Notes under the pieces: model-generated
Told to the model about the DNA's origin: nothing
Seen by the model: the letters and a program-made list of their open reading frames with translations, nothing else
Databases searched by the model: none
Shown here: piece by piece, positions 52,041 through 61,619 of the stretch
How the letters are laid out: every line of letters starts with the position of its first letter
Position numbering within the stretch: position 1 is the first letter of the stretch
Position numbers and translations under genes: made by a program
Assembly (NCBI GenBank): GCA_002163135.1
Contig: MAAN01000009.1
Span: forward strand, 62,001-126,000
Source of the DNA: Alphaproteobacteria bacterium 46_93_T64
GTDB lineage: Bacteria; Pseudomonadota; Alphaproteobacteria; Sneathiellales; Sneathiellaceae
Length of the DNA: 64,000 nucleotides
Direction: 5' to 3'

Positions 52041-53183
52041 CTAGCTTAAACCTGTTACCGTTTCTTTCAAAACTTGATCAACAACTTTTTGAAGAGCTTG
52101 CTTGTTTTCAATCCCGTTAGCCTTTGCAGCACGGTAGACTTCCAGCTGCCGCTCGGCTGACGTTCCGCGGTCAAGAATTGTCCGCGCATGTAACACTTCT
52201 TTTGTACAGCCCAGTGCATCGGCATCTTCTTCGACGAGGCCAATAATTTCTTCAATCAAATCACGTGTCGGAACAGGCCCCGGAATTCCAAAATCGATAA
52301 GTGATCCTTCAACGCCGAAACGTTGTGCTAACCATCTATTTTCTGCCACCAGTGTTCTAGGGTATACTCGCCAACGTTGATTACCTCGCCGAAGGCGATA
52401 TAACATTCTGAGCAAGCTGGAATAAATTGCGGCAATGCAAAGGGCGTCTTCCATGAGAGAGCAGACATCCGTCATCCTCATCTCAAGCGTAGGGAATTTG
52501 GACGATGGACGCAGATCCCACCAGATTTTTGAACCGTCCTCAATTGATCCGGCTTCAACCATGATCTTGATCAGCCGTTCATACTCACCATAGCTGTCGA
52601 ACCGATCCGGAACACCGGTCCGCGGCAAACTATCAAAAACGCTTAATCGATAAGATTTAAGACCGCTCTCTTCTCCCCGCCAAAACGGCGATGAGGTACT
52701 AAGCGCCAACAGATGGGGGAGAAAGTACGAAACCTGATTCATTAGATCGATACGTAATTCATCGTTATCAATACCGCAATGAACATGCATTCCGCATATC
52801 ATTAAACGACGGACCACCGCCTGCAAATCTTGTGCGATTATATCATAACGTTCTTTTTTTGTATGTTTCAGCAGATGCCAATCTGCAAACGGGTGTGTGG
52901 ACGCTGCCATCAACCCCAGCCCATGATTTCGTGCGACTTCAGAAACGGTAGAGCGAAGCTCACTTAACGCGTCCCGCGCTTCGGTAACATTATTGCAAAC
53001 ACGCGTTCCGATTTCGATTTGAGAACGCAAGAACTCCGGTGTCACTTGATGATCAGGCAAGCGTTCTTGGCATTCCTTCAAAATTTCCGAAGGGGGGTCA
53101 ATGGCTAAATCCCGTGTTTCAGGGTCTACTAGCAGATACTCTTCCTCAATCCCGATGGTAAAGGCTGGTTCTTTCAGTGCCAT
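52041..53183 (-). CDS. Carboxylate-amine ligase, YbdK/glutamate-cysteine ligase type
   Basis: The 380-residue protein belongs to the GCS2/YbdK family of ATP-dependent carboxylate-amine ligases. The core motifs are AFTIGIEEEYLLVDPETRDL, GMHVHCGIDND, STSSPFWRGEESGLKSYR and FPTLEMRMTDVCSLMED. YbdK has weak glutamate-cysteine ligase activity; the true substrate is unknown. The ATG at 53183 has AAGGAG seven bases upstream. It is 19 bases after the N-formylglutamate amidohydrolase gene, and the two may form an operon. Confidence 0.92.
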   Translation of the reverse strand: MALKEPAFTIGIEEEYLLVDPETRDLAIDPPSEILKECQERLPDHQVTPEFLRSQIEIGTRVCNNVTEARDALSELRSTVSEVARNHGLGLMAASTHPFADWHLLKHTKKERYDIIAQDLQAVVRRLMICGMHVHCGIDNDELRIDLMNQVSYFLPHLLALSTSSPFWRGEESGLKSYRLSVFDSLPRTGVPDRFDSYGEYERLIKIMVEAGSIEDGSKIWWDLRPSSKFPTLEMRMTDVCSLMEDALCIAAIYSSLLRMLYRLRRGNQRWRVYPRTLVAENRWLAQRFGVEGSLIDFGIPGPVPTRDLIEEIIGLVEEDADALGCTKEVLHARTILDRGTSAERQLEVYRAAKANGIENKQALQKVVDQVLKETVTGLS

Positions 53184-53202
53184 TGTAATCTCCTTGACCC
53201 TG

Positions 53203-53958
53203 CTATTCTTTATTCTCAAACATCTTACGCTGAATTTGCCGGACAACATCTACCATAAGGTTTGCCCAGTGTTCTGCGCCATGATGCGTATCGATGAGGT
53301 CCTGCCGAATTTCAACGACAACATGCGGGATATCTTTTTTGGTTCCATGTTCATTCATAGTATAGCCGAGAGGTTCACGCGCAGAATATGGCTCGTTATC
53401 CCCCACAACCAATGTCGGGTTTTTACGTAAAGCCTCTAACATTGGTAAAGCGATGCGATCATCTTGATCCCAAAGGACGCCAATATGCCACGGCCGTTCA
53501 AAATCGTTCATAATAGGTGTGAAACTGTGCATCGAAATGACGATTGGTGTTTCCTCCAAACTACATTTCTTTTCAAGTAGCTCAGACACTTTGGCATGGT
53601 AGGGTTTAAAAAAACGATCTACCCGCTTCTTGCGCTCGCTGTCACTTACGTTTTCATTTGTAGGAACCGTCACACCATCACTAATATATGGCGTAGATGA
53701 AGGATCATCTGGATAACGGTTCGCATCGATAAGGAGCCGTGAGAATGTAGAGAATATTGCTGTGGCTTCCAGCTTCTCACACATTCTTCGGGTAACATCT
53801 TCAATGCCAATATCCCACGCTACATGACGGCGCAGCAAAGATGGGTCGGTGATACCCAGTGAGTTATACCTCTCTGGTATATGACGGCTTGCATGATCAG
53901 CTATCAAAAATATCGGAGACGAGTTCTCAGGATTTAAAAGTGTAAAAGGATCTGGCAT
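53203..53958 (-). CDS. N-formylglutamate amidohydrolase family protein
   Basis: The 251-residue protein shows FLIADHASRHIPERYNSLG, WDIGIEDVTRRMCEKL, RLLIDANRYP, SMHSFTP and VVVEIRQDLI, the pattern of the N-formylglutamate amidohydrolase (HutG-like) family, zinc-dependent enzymes that split N-formyl amino acids. The histidine catabolic genes are not nearby, so the substrate may differ. It is followed by the YbdK-type ligase, and a carboxylate-amine ligase next to a deformylating hydrolase suggests a shared amino-acid-conjugate pathway (inference). Confidence 0.92.
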   Translation of the reverse strand: MPDPFTLLNPENSSPIFLIADHASRHIPERYNSLGITDPSLLRRHVAWDIGIEDVTRRMCEKLEATAIFSTFSRLLIDANRYPDDPSSTPYISDGVTVPTNENVSDSERKKRVDRFFKPYHAKVSELLEKKCSLEETPIVISMHSFTPIMNDFERPWHIGVLWDQDDRIALPMLEALRKNPTLVVGDNEPYSAREPLGYTMNEHGTKKDIPHVVVEIRQDLIDTHHGAEHWANLMVDVVRQIQRKMFENKE

Positions 53959-54053
53959 TTATTGAACATCTTCAGGAATTAATACTCCCTTATGATATTC
54001 CACAATTAGCAGCGAAGAAAAGGCCTCGTTCAACGAAAAGCCGTTTTTATTTT

Positions 54054-54551
54054 TTAAACATGCCATCTTTCTTCAATGGCGTAGGCTATTCCAAGGAAAT
54101 CCGCGTCTTCTTCCATCATCCCGCCAGGAGCAAGCCACCAATCCGTCATTTCATTATTAAAATAAGTAACTGGATCAGATACACCGATTGTTTCCAGCTC
54201 TGCTATTCTTTCAACCGCCCATCCATAAGTATATTTTTTGTCCGAAAGCTGGCCGCGCAACATTTTTTCACGCGCAAGTAATTCTTCGCCGCTTACTTCG
54301 CACCCGATGCCTTGTTGTTCCTGCAATTGCCTTGAAACCACAACAAATGAAGGCTCTTGGCGTATTTCATCATCTGGTTGCGATAAAGCATATTGCCAAA
54401 CTTGTTGGACACGCGGGAAAATATGTATGCGAATTTCGCCCACACAAAAACCAATTGCATCGGCACTATTAACGAGTACCCGTTGCAATGTTTCTGCCAC
54501 ACCCCCGCGAAAGGTCCAGCGAACCCGCCTTTGATCCAAAACAATTTTCAT
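54054..54551 (-). CDS. Unknown protein, 165 residues
   Basis: I do not recognise this protein. It has no membrane segment or signal peptide, one conserved-looking tryptophan-rich end (MTDWWLAPGGMMEEDADFLG) and two cysteines (FCVGE, GIGCE). It is on the same strand as the amidohydrolase gene 95 bases downstream and faces away from pyk. A fair number of Trp and Asp/Glu residues suggests a soluble folded protein. Confidence 0.6.
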   Translation of the reverse strand: MKIVLDQRRVRWTFRGGVAETLQRVLVNSADAIGFCVGEIRIHIFPRVQQVWQYALSQPDDEIRQEPSFVVVSRQLQEQQGIGCEVSGEELLAREKMLRGQLSDKKYTYGWAVERIAELETIGVSDPVTYFNNEMTDWWLAPGGMMEEDADFLGIAYAIEERWHV

Positions 54552-54720
54552 AGCAAATACTATGTCTATTTATTTTCTTAATTTTTCCTTAACTTTTTGG
54601 CCAAAGTCACTAAAAGGTTTAATTTGAGAGAACATTTCTTTTTTAGGCAATATTCCAGTAACATATTGTTCATATCACTTAAAAAGATTTTTCAATTCTA
54701 TATTTATAAAGAAAATTACT

Positions 54721-56157
54721 ATGCGCAGACTGAGGAAAACGAAAATTTTAGCAACATTAGGCCCTGCGAGCACCGAGCCTGAGATTGTTGAAAAACTTCA
54801 TCTTGCAGGTGTAGACGTCTTTCGTCTCAACTTCAGTCATGGCGAACACGCAGATCACAAAGACAGGTATGACACGATCCGCGCACTGGAATTGAAACAA
54901 GGTCGACCAATAGGAATACTTGCGGATTTGCAAGGCCCGAAAATTCGTGTCGGAACTTTCCAAGATACAAGTATCATTCTCGAAAACGGGGCATCTTTCC
55001 AGTTGGATCTAGACGAAACCCCTGGAGACATCAACAGAGTGTCCCTCCCCCATCCAAAAGTGATGGAGTCCTTGGAAGTTGGGACGAACTTGTTGCTAGA
55101 TGACGGGAAACTCAATCTCAAAGTGACCTCTACTGGCGATCATACTGTAACTTGCGAAGTTATCACCGGCGGGAAGCTATCAGACCGCAAAGGTGTCAAT
55201 ATTCCCAATGCTATTATCAAAGTCAGCGCCCTAACTGAAAAAGATCGCCGTGATTTGGATTTCGCTCTTGAAATTGGCGTGGACTGGATAGCTCTCAGTT
55301 TCGTTCAGCGCCCAGAAGATGTAGCAGAAATTAAGAAAATTGTAGCTGGTCGTGCAGGCGTAATGGCCAAAATCGAAAAACCGGCAGCCGTTGAACATCT
55401 TGAAGGTATTATTGAACTTTCAGATGCTATTATGGTCGCTCGCGGTGATCTTGGAGTAGAAATACCGCTGCAAAAAGTACCTTCTATTCAAAAGCAAATC
55501 ATTGCTATGGCGCGAGAGGCTGGAAAGCCTGTTGTTGTCGCAACGCAAATGCTTGAAAGCATGATCACTTCTCCTGTCCCCACACGTGCCGAAGTAACCG
55601 ATGTCGCAAATGCTATATATGATGGCGCGGATGCTGTCATGCTTTCCGCTGAAAGTGCAGCGGGCGATTTTCCAATTGAAGCTGTGACAACCATGAGTGA
55701 TATCGCTGAAGAGATCGAAATTGATCCTATCTACCGCAAAATGATGGATGCTCATCACGGACTACTGGAAGCCACCACAGCTGATGCAATCAGCGCGGCC
55801 GCGTCACAAGTTGCAAGCACCATCAGCGCCACTGCTGTTGTCACTTACACAACTTCTGGCTCAACAGCTCTTAGAGCTTCACGAGAACGCGGAGAAACAC
55901 CTGTACTGGCTTTAACCCCCTCACTAAACACTGCAAGAAGGCTGGCCATTGCATGGGGTTTGCATTGCGTCTTTACTAAAGATGCAGAAAACTTCTCAGA
56001 TATGGTCGAGAAAGCGTGTAACACATGCTTTAAGGAAGGCTTCTCTCGCCCAGGTGAGCGCATTGTTATAATGGCGGGTGTCCCCTTCGGAACACCCGGA
56101 TCAACTAACATCCTGCGAATTGCGTGGGTCGGCGAGAAAAAACTTAATTCCGCTTGA
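54721..56157 (+). CDS. pyk: Pyruvate kinase
   Basis: The 478-residue enzyme converts phosphoenolpyruvate and ADP to pyruvate and ATP. The N-terminus RRLRKTKILATLGPASTEPE, the active-site LADLQGPKIRVG, MAKIEKPAAVEHLEGI, IMVARGDLGVEIP and VVVATQMLESM are intact, and the C-terminal allosteric domain follows (AVVTYTTSGSTALRASRERG). There is no strong ribosome binding site. Its stop lies directly at the end of the convergent glcF (56157/56158), without a terminator between. Confidence 0.97.
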   Translation: MRRLRKTKILATLGPASTEPEIVEKLHLAGVDVFRLNFSHGEHADHKDRYDTIRALELKQGRPIGILADLQGPKIRVGTFQDTSIILENGASFQLDLDETPGDINRVSLPHPKVMESLEVGTNLLLDDGKLNLKVTSTGDHTVTCEVITGGKLSDRKGVNIPNAIIKVSALTEKDRRDLDFALEIGVDWIALSFVQRPEDVAEIKKIVAGRAGVMAKIEKPAAVEHLEGIIELSDAIMVARGDLGVEIPLQKVPSIQKQIIAMAREAGKPVVVATQMLESMITSPVPTRAEVTDVANAIYDGADAVMLSAESAAGDFPIEAVTTMSDIAEEIEIDPIYRKMMDAHHGLLEATTADAISAAASQVASTISATAVVTYTTSGSTALRASRERGETPVLALTPSLNTARRLAIAWGLHCVFTKDAENFSDMVEKACNTCFKEGFSRPGERIVIMAGVPFGTPGSTNILRIAWVGEKKLNSA

Positions 56158-57447
56158 TTATGAAAGTACATCTGGTTTTGGGCCGCCGCTGGCCCAGTCC
56201 AGAAGTTGGACTGTATGTACCGCCGGTATATCCATGCCGGATGCAATCTGCGCTATACAGCCTATATTTCCCGCAGCTACCAAATCAGAGTCAACCGATT
56301 TGATATTTCTTACTTTTCGCTTTTTCAAACGGTCAGAAAGCTCAGGTTGTAGTAGATTATACGTCCCCGCGGAACCACAACAAATATGTGCCTCTGGTAC
56401 CCCTTGGACTTCAAACCCTGCTTTTACTAGCAATGCCTTAGGTGTGTCAGTAACACGTTGACCATGCTGCAAAGAACAAGCGGAATGATAGGCTATCTTT
56501 AACTCAGATTTGAAATTCTCTGTATCAAGTTCAAGGTCTGCCAGAAATTCGGTAATATCCATTGTAAGTTCAGCTACTTTTGAAGCTTTATCCGAGACGT
56601 CTGGATCAGTTTCAAACATATGTCCATAATCTTTTACGGTTGTGCCGCAACCCGAAGTATTAATTATAATCGCGTCAAGCCCTTCACCGATAATCTCTTC
56701 ATGCCAAGCATTTATGTTCTTACGCGCAAAGGCAAGTGCAGGGTCTTCTTGTCCCATATGAAGCGGCAGTGCGCCGCAGCACCCCGCTTCTTTCGGAATA
56801 ATCACTTCAACGCCATGACGAGTAAGTAACCGGATTGTGGCATCGTTGATATCCGGGGATAGAACTTTCTGCGCGCAACCTGTCATTAAAACCACACGCT
56901 TTGAAGCCTGTTTATTTGCCGCAGTGTGATTTGAGACTTCGTCCAAAATGGATCGCTGAGGAATTGATCCCGGCGCCATTTCCAGCATAGCCCGCAGGCG
57001 ACCGGAAAAGAATCCCTTTATTGGCTTTGCCATTGTCGCACCAAGCAAAGCCAATCGGAATAAATTTGGCCTTGATAGGATTACCCCGAGTGTTTTCCGT
57101 AAAATTCGGTCAAATATTGGCCTCGTGTGCGTTTCTTCCACATACTGTCGAGCATGATCAACCAAATGCATGTAATCCACACCGGATGGGCACGTTGTCA
57201 TACAGGAAAAGCACGACAAACAGCGATCCAGATGTTTAACGGTTTCCGTATTTGCTGGCGCACCACTTTCCAGCATTTGCTGGATCATATAAATACGGCC
57301 GCGCGGGCTGTCCCGTTCATCCCCAAGTTCTATATAAGTTGGGCAAGTCGCCGTACAGAACCCGCAATGTACGCAGTTGCGTAAAATTTCATTAGATTGT
57401 GCAAACTTTGGATCGGCCAATTGCGCAAGAGTAAAATCTGTTTTCAT
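56158..57447 (-). CDS. glcF: Glycolate oxidase iron-sulfur subunit
   Basis: GlcF carries electrons from the flavin subunits to the quinone pool. Two [4Fe-4S] motifs are seen, CVHCGFCTATCPTY and CLSCFSCMTTCPSG, followed by two cysteine-rich CCG domains including GCCGALPLHMG and HICCGSAGTYN. The length 429 is normal. It is the last gene of the glcD-glcE-glcF operon on the minus strand, beginning 17 bases after glcE. It is convergent with pyk. Confidence 0.96.
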   Translation of the reverse strand: MKTDFTLAQLADPKFAQSNEILRNCVHCGFCTATCPTYIELGDERDSPRGRIYMIQQMLESGAPANTETVKHLDRCLSCFSCMTTCPSGVDYMHLVDHARQYVEETHTRPIFDRILRKTLGVILSRPNLFRLALLGATMAKPIKGFFSGRLRAMLEMAPGSIPQRSILDEVSNHTAANKQASKRVVLMTGCAQKVLSPDINDATIRLLTRHGVEVIIPKEAGCCGALPLHMGQEDPALAFARKNINAWHEEIIGEGLDAIIINTSGCGTTVKDYGHMFETDPDVSDKASKVAELTMDITEFLADLELDTENFKSELKIAYHSACSLQHGQRVTDTPKALLVKAGFEVQGVPEAHICCGSAGTYNLLQPELSDRLKKRKVRNIKSVDSDLVAAGNIGCIAQIASGMDIPAVHTVQLLDWASGGPKPDVLS

Positions 57448-57464
57448 GTCAATTATTGACGCCT

Positions 57465-58685
57465 TTAGTAAGGGTACATCCGACCTGGGTTTAAGATACG
57501 AGCCGGATCAAACCCTTCTCGTATACTTTCAGAAATTCTAGTAAGGACACTATTTTGAGGCTGGAAAGGCAATATATTCTGTCGTTGCTCAGCACTTCCT
57601 CTAATCAAGGTCGCATGACCACCTGACTTCAAATTTCCTCGCAGTATGTTTCCGCCCGCCTGATCTACATGAGACGGGAGTGACACCCAGATTAATCCTC
57701 CAGCCCAATCCATATAATATTCCAAGGCGGGCAATTGTTCCTCCAGTGCTTTGATGTAGTCAGACGCCTCAGATGGTGGCAGAGAGATCCGCCATACAGT
57801 TGTTGATTGGTCTGCGACAAAAGCCTCCGCATTGGCCAGATAGGTCCACAATTTTTCTGACCGATGTCCGTGGAGTTCTTCAACTTGTCCCCGGCTTTTA
57901 AACATTTCGCATAACGCAGCGCATCTAAATTCTGATGAGGGACCTGATCCTTCCACAGAGATAGCAGTAACTGCACCGCCAATGTTGGATACAAATTCAA
58001 TATCGCTTCCGTTGGCTATATTCTGAGGCAGGTAAGCCGCAGCGCTTACCTCATGAATGGAAGACATCGCATCACGAAGACTATTCACAGCCTCAACAGG
58101 GTTCTGACCGTAAATAAGAACCGTCCGTTTCTTCACTGCCTTGGGAAGCACTTTAAATGTAAGACTTGTACACACAGCGAGTGTTCCGTAGCTTCCCGCA
58201 ACCAATTTGCAAAGATCGTATCCTGTTACGTTTTTCATAACGCGACTGCCCGTCTGAAACGATTGAGCACGACCAGTAAAGCCGCTGACCCCAAGGAGAT
58301 GATCCCGAGCCGCGCCGGCCTTTATTCTTGTTGAGCCCGATAGATTACTGGCAAAAATGCCGCCAATTGTTGATTGTCCTGCATCTCCACCCAAAAGCGG
58401 TCCGTAATCGGGGGGTGAAAAGGCCATCTGTTGCCCGCTTTCATCCAGCGTTTTTGTTATTTCGGTAAGCCGACTACCCGCTTTTGCCTTCATGACCAAT
58501 TCTGCAGGTTCATAAAGCTCAATGCCTTGCATATCAGCCAGACGGATTTCAGCATCTGCATCTAATGGTCGCCCAATGGATGATTTGCTTGCCGCGCCAT
58601 TTACTGAAAGTTTTTTCTTTTCCGCCAGCGCCCATTCCAGAACTTCCTGAACCTGCTCAGCAGAGGAAATATTAAACTTGTCCAT
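57465..58685 (-). CDS. glcE: Glycolate oxidase FAD-binding subunit GlcE
   Basis: The 406-residue flavoprotein shows the FAD motifs LLGGDAGQSTIGGIFASN and GSRVMKNVTGYDLCKLV, shorter than GlcD and without its C-terminal half, as in GlcE. The C-terminal RILNPGRMYPY matches the family. It starts three bases after glcD, so translation is coupled. Confidence 0.94.
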   Translation of the reverse strand: MDKFNISSAEQVQEVLEWALAEKKKLSVNGAASKSSIGRPLDADAEIRLADMQGIELYEPAELVMKAKAGSRLTEITKTLDESGQQMAFSPPDYGPLLGGDAGQSTIGGIFASNLSGSTRIKAGAARDHLLGVSGFTGRAQSFQTGSRVMKNVTGYDLCKLVAGSYGTLAVCTSLTFKVLPKAVKKRTVLIYGQNPVEAVNSLRDAMSSIHEVSAAAYLPQNIANGSDIEFVSNIGGAVTAISVEGSGPSSEFRCAALCEMFKSRGQVEELHGHRSEKLWTYLANAEAFVADQSTTVWRISLPPSEASDYIKALEEQLPALEYYMDWAGGLIWVSLPSHVDQAGGNILRGNLKSGGHATLIRGSAEQRQNILPFQPQNSVLTRISESIREGFDPARILNPGRMYPY

Positions 58686-58688
58686 TAC

Positions 58689-60182
58689 TTAAAACCTCGG
58701 CAAATCAGGGAAAGGCAACTCGCCATTATGAACATGCATTTTTCCAAGTTCAGCACATCTATGTAAAATCGGGAAAACCTTTCCGGGATTTAACCGTCCG
58801 TCTGGATCGAAGGCACATTTCAACCTCTGCTGCTGCTTGAGATCATCTTCACTGAACATTTCGCCCATCAAATCACGTTTCTCGACCCCCACACCATGCT
58901 CCCCCGTTAGCACGCCGCCAACTTCAACACATAATTTCAAAATATCGGCACCAAACTTTTCACATTTCTCAAGATCACCAGGAATATTGGCATCGAACAG
59001 AATAAGGGGGTGCAGGTTACCGTCTCCTGCATGAAAGACATTTGCAACACGCAAACCATAATGCTCTGAAAGTTCGTTCATGCGCGCTAAAACCTTAGGT
59101 AACTGGCTTCGAGGGATGGTTCCATCCATACACATATAATCTGGAGAAATACGGCCGATGGCAGGAAATGCAGCTTTTCGCCCCGCCCAAAAGGCTATTC
59201 TCTCCTGCTCGCTTTGGCTTTGCTTGATAACAGTCGCCCCACATGCGCCCGCTATTTTTTCAATAGCTGAATTGTTATGTTCAATCTCGACTACAGGGCC
59301 GTCTAACTCCACAATCAGTAATGCCTCAACATCCAATGGATATCCGGCATGGCAAAATTCTTCTGCCGCATGAATGGCATAACGGTCCATCATTTCCATA
59401 CCTGCCGGAATAATTCCTGATCCGATAATTTTACCGACGCACTCTCCAGCTTGTTCACTTGACGGAAATCCGATCAGTTGCGCGGTGATATGTTCAGGGC
59501 TTCTTAGAAGTCGTACAGTAACTTCTGTTATCACACCCAGAAGGCCCTCAGACCCGGTAACAACCCCCATCAGGTCATATCCTCCCGCATCGAGATGTTT
59601 ACCCCCTAGTTGGATGATTTCCCCTTCCATGGTTATCATTTCGACACCAAGAACATTATTCGTGGTTAGACCATACTTCAGGCAATGAACACCGCCTGAA
59701 TTTTCAGCGATATTTCCGCCTATTGTGCAAGCGATTTGACTGGAGGGATCTGGCGCATAATAAAAGCCATCAGATTTCACGGCATCAGTGATGGCGAGAT
59801 TTGTTACACCTGGCTCTACAACCGCACACCGGTTATCGTAATCAACTTCAATAATTTTGTTGAACTTTCCAAGCCCTAACAGCACGCCATCAGCTAGGGG
59901 TAAGGCGCCGCCGGACAAGGATGTTCCAGCACCTCTCGGCACAACGTTGACTTTCTCGTCAGCGCAGTATTTTAGGATTTCCGAAATTTCCTGCTTTGTT
60001 TCAGGTAGTACGGCGATCATAGGTAGTTGACGGTATGCACTCAGACCATCGCATTCAAAAGCGCGGAGACCTGCCTCTTCGTCAATCACACCTTCCGGAT
60101 TCTTAATTATTTTTCGAAGTCCGGCGACGAGCAGATCTCGTTTTGCAAGAACCTGCGGGTCGGGTTTTGGCATCATCACCAT
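58689..60182 (-). CDS. glcD: Glycolate oxidase subunit GlcD
   Basis: GlcD is the main FAD-binding subunit oxidising glycolate to glyoxylate. Motifs: VPRGAGTSLSGGALPLADG, QIACTIGGNIAENSGGVHCL, GGYDLMGVVTGSEGLLGV, VFHAGDGNLHPLILFD, TGEHGVGVEKRDLMGEMF and the terminal NPGKVFP. The 497 residues fit. The ATG at 60182 is preceded by AAGGTG seven bases away. It begins the glcDEF operon; no glcC regulator or malate synthase is in the window. Confidence 0.96.
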   Translation of the reverse strand: MVMMPKPDPQVLAKRDLLVAGLRKIIKNPEGVIDEEAGLRAFECDGLSAYRQLPMIAVLPETKQEISEILKYCADEKVNVVPRGAGTSLSGGALPLADGVLLGLGKFNKIIEVDYDNRCAVVEPGVTNLAITDAVKSDGFYYAPDPSSQIACTIGGNIAENSGGVHCLKYGLTTNNVLGVEMITMEGEIIQLGGKHLDAGGYDLMGVVTGSEGLLGVITEVTVRLLRSPEHITAQLIGFPSSEQAGECVGKIIGSGIIPAGMEMMDRYAIHAAEEFCHAGYPLDVEALLIVELDGPVVEIEHNNSAIEKIAGACGATVIKQSQSEQERIAFWAGRKAAFPAIGRISPDYMCMDGTIPRSQLPKVLARMNELSEHYGLRVANVFHAGDGNLHPLILFDANIPGDLEKCEKFGADILKLCVEVGGVLTGEHGVGVEKRDLMGEMFSEDDLKQQQRLKCAFDPDGRLNPGKVFPILHRCAELGKMHVHNGELPFPDLPRF

Positions 60183-60244
60183 ATCAACGCACCTTTACAT
60201 TTAAACTGTAAGTGCAATATAGCGATAGTTTAGACACAAAAAAA

Positions 60245-60266
60245 CCGCTCCTGCATAGCAGAGCGG
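60245..60266 (-). terminator. Rho-independent terminator after rpmJ
   Basis: CCGCTC-CTGC pairs with GCAG-AGCGG (60245-60266) with one bulged C, with T/A runs on both sides. On the minus strand it lies 58 bases after rpmJ and ends that transcript before glcD begins. Confidence 0.82.
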
Positions 60267-60324
60267 CTTTTTTTCACCATCCAGAAATCCTGCGATGAAT
60301 TTCTTGCTAGATCACGTAAGGGAA

Positions 60325-60450
60325 TTAACCCTGACGCGCCTTGAAGCGTGGATTTGTTTTGTTGATTACATAGACGCGGCCTTTACGGCGTACGACGCGG
60401 CAATCACGATGACGTTTTTTCGCAGATTTGAGCGAGTTAAGAACTTTCAT
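60325..60450 (-). CDS. rpmJ: 50S ribosomal protein L36
   Basis: The 41-residue protein reads [20 protein letters not shown] then [21 protein letters not shown], the long, zinc-free form of L36. A frame upstream to 60519 is only an extension, since L36 starts MKVxNSLK. No zinc ribbon (CxxC) is present; a single Cys remains. It is monocistronic, ended by the terminator at 60245. Confidence 0.95.
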   Translation of the reverse strand: MKVLNSLKSAKKRHRDCRVVRRKGRVYVINKTNPRFKARQG

Positions 60451-60575
60451 GACACAGATCCCAAAAAACTGTTCTGAATTTGAAGGCCGGAACATACTGG
60501 CCCAATTATAGTCTGTCAATGAAGAAAAAGGCCTTAAACCAACACTTCTTCTTCACTGGTATAAAATACGGTCAG

Positions 60576-61517
60576 CTATTGGATTTCAGCTGGCACTCTT
60601 GCGTAAATTCTGAAAACCTTAAGTGCCCCAGTTTCCATGGCCTGTACTCGCGAAGTCCACAACTCTCCTTCGCGTAAGACCCATCCATGAAGGTGACCAC
60701 TTTTTTCTCCGCTACCTGTGAGCGTCGCATATTTTGAAAATGCTTTAAGAACATTGGCCTTGTATTCCGCAGTTGTATCCTCTGCAATACTCACTTCGAA
60801 GCCTGCTTTCGTGAGTAGGGTACGAATCTGTTGAACGTCCACAACATGCGGAGTATTTGGTTCAGCCTCTATCCATTTAACGATTGCTGGGTCTTCAATG
60901 GTAGCTCCGTCAAGCATATAGTCAGACATCATGAATTGACCCTCTGGTTTCATCATGCCGAAAATCCGCCTGAAACAATCGAGTTTGTTTTTCACACAAA
61001 ACAAGGCTTCAGATGAATAAACAACATTCGCAGATTTGGATTTAGCTTCGAATTTTTCAAAATCGATATGCTTGTATTTAATATATTTTGAAAGGCCAGC
61101 CATCTTCGTCAGGTTTGTGCTGGCCTCCACCAACTCTTCGCTTTCTTCATACGCGTCTACATACGTATCAAATTGTTCGACCACCCAATGAGAAAAACCA
61201 CCAAGGCCAGAACCTAGCTCCGCTATACTCATTGTCTTGTTGAGACCCATGGGATTTGTCAGGCGTTTTTTTGCAGAATCCGGAATGCAACGTGTCATTC
61301 CGTCACCGAACAACGTAATCACAGATTTTTGACGGCTAACGGACCAACCTTGCACCGTCGGTGGCCCGTCATCTTCAATTGGCAAGTCTTCAGCTACAGT
61401 AACAACTGTTTCTGATTTTTCATGCAGCTCATATCCGTCCCACCAAAGTTTAAGCCGCTCTTTCAAAGGCAACTTTTCACCCGTGCTCTCTTTTGGATCG
61501 CCCACTTCGGCTTCCAT
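60576..61517 (-). CDS. SAM-dependent methyltransferase
   Basis: The 313-residue protein has a class I Rossmann methyltransferase core: motif I reads SIAELGSGLGGFSHWVVEQF, followed by the acidic loop YVDAYEESEEL and IDFEKFEAKSKSANVVYSSE. A segment FMMSDYMLDG corresponds to motif II-III. The substrate is unknown; the size resembles phospholipid or quinone methyltransferases but no clear signature supports it. AAGGG seven bases before the ATG supports the start. Confidence 0.85.
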   Translation of the reverse strand: MEAEVGDPKESTGEKLPLKERLKLWWDGYELHEKSETVVTVAEDLPIEDDGPPTVQGWSVSRQKSVITLFGDGMTRCIPDSAKKRLTNPMGLNKTMSIAELGSGLGGFSHWVVEQFDTYVDAYEESEELVEASTNLTKMAGLSKYIKYKHIDFEKFEAKSKSANVVYSSEALFCVKNKLDCFRRIFGMMKPEGQFMMSDYMLDGATIEDPAIVKWIEAEPNTPHVVDVQQIRTLLTKAGFEVSIAEDTTAEYKANVLKAFSKYATLTGSGEKSGHLHGWVLREGELWTSRVQAMETGALKVFRIYARVPAEIQ

Positions 61518-61619
61518 GTTACATACCCTTATTGTTTACTTCGTACTCATTGACATCAGTTCGTTGTCAAAATAATGCCAGAAAATCATTAACCGTATGT
61601 AAACTGCATTACAACCCTA

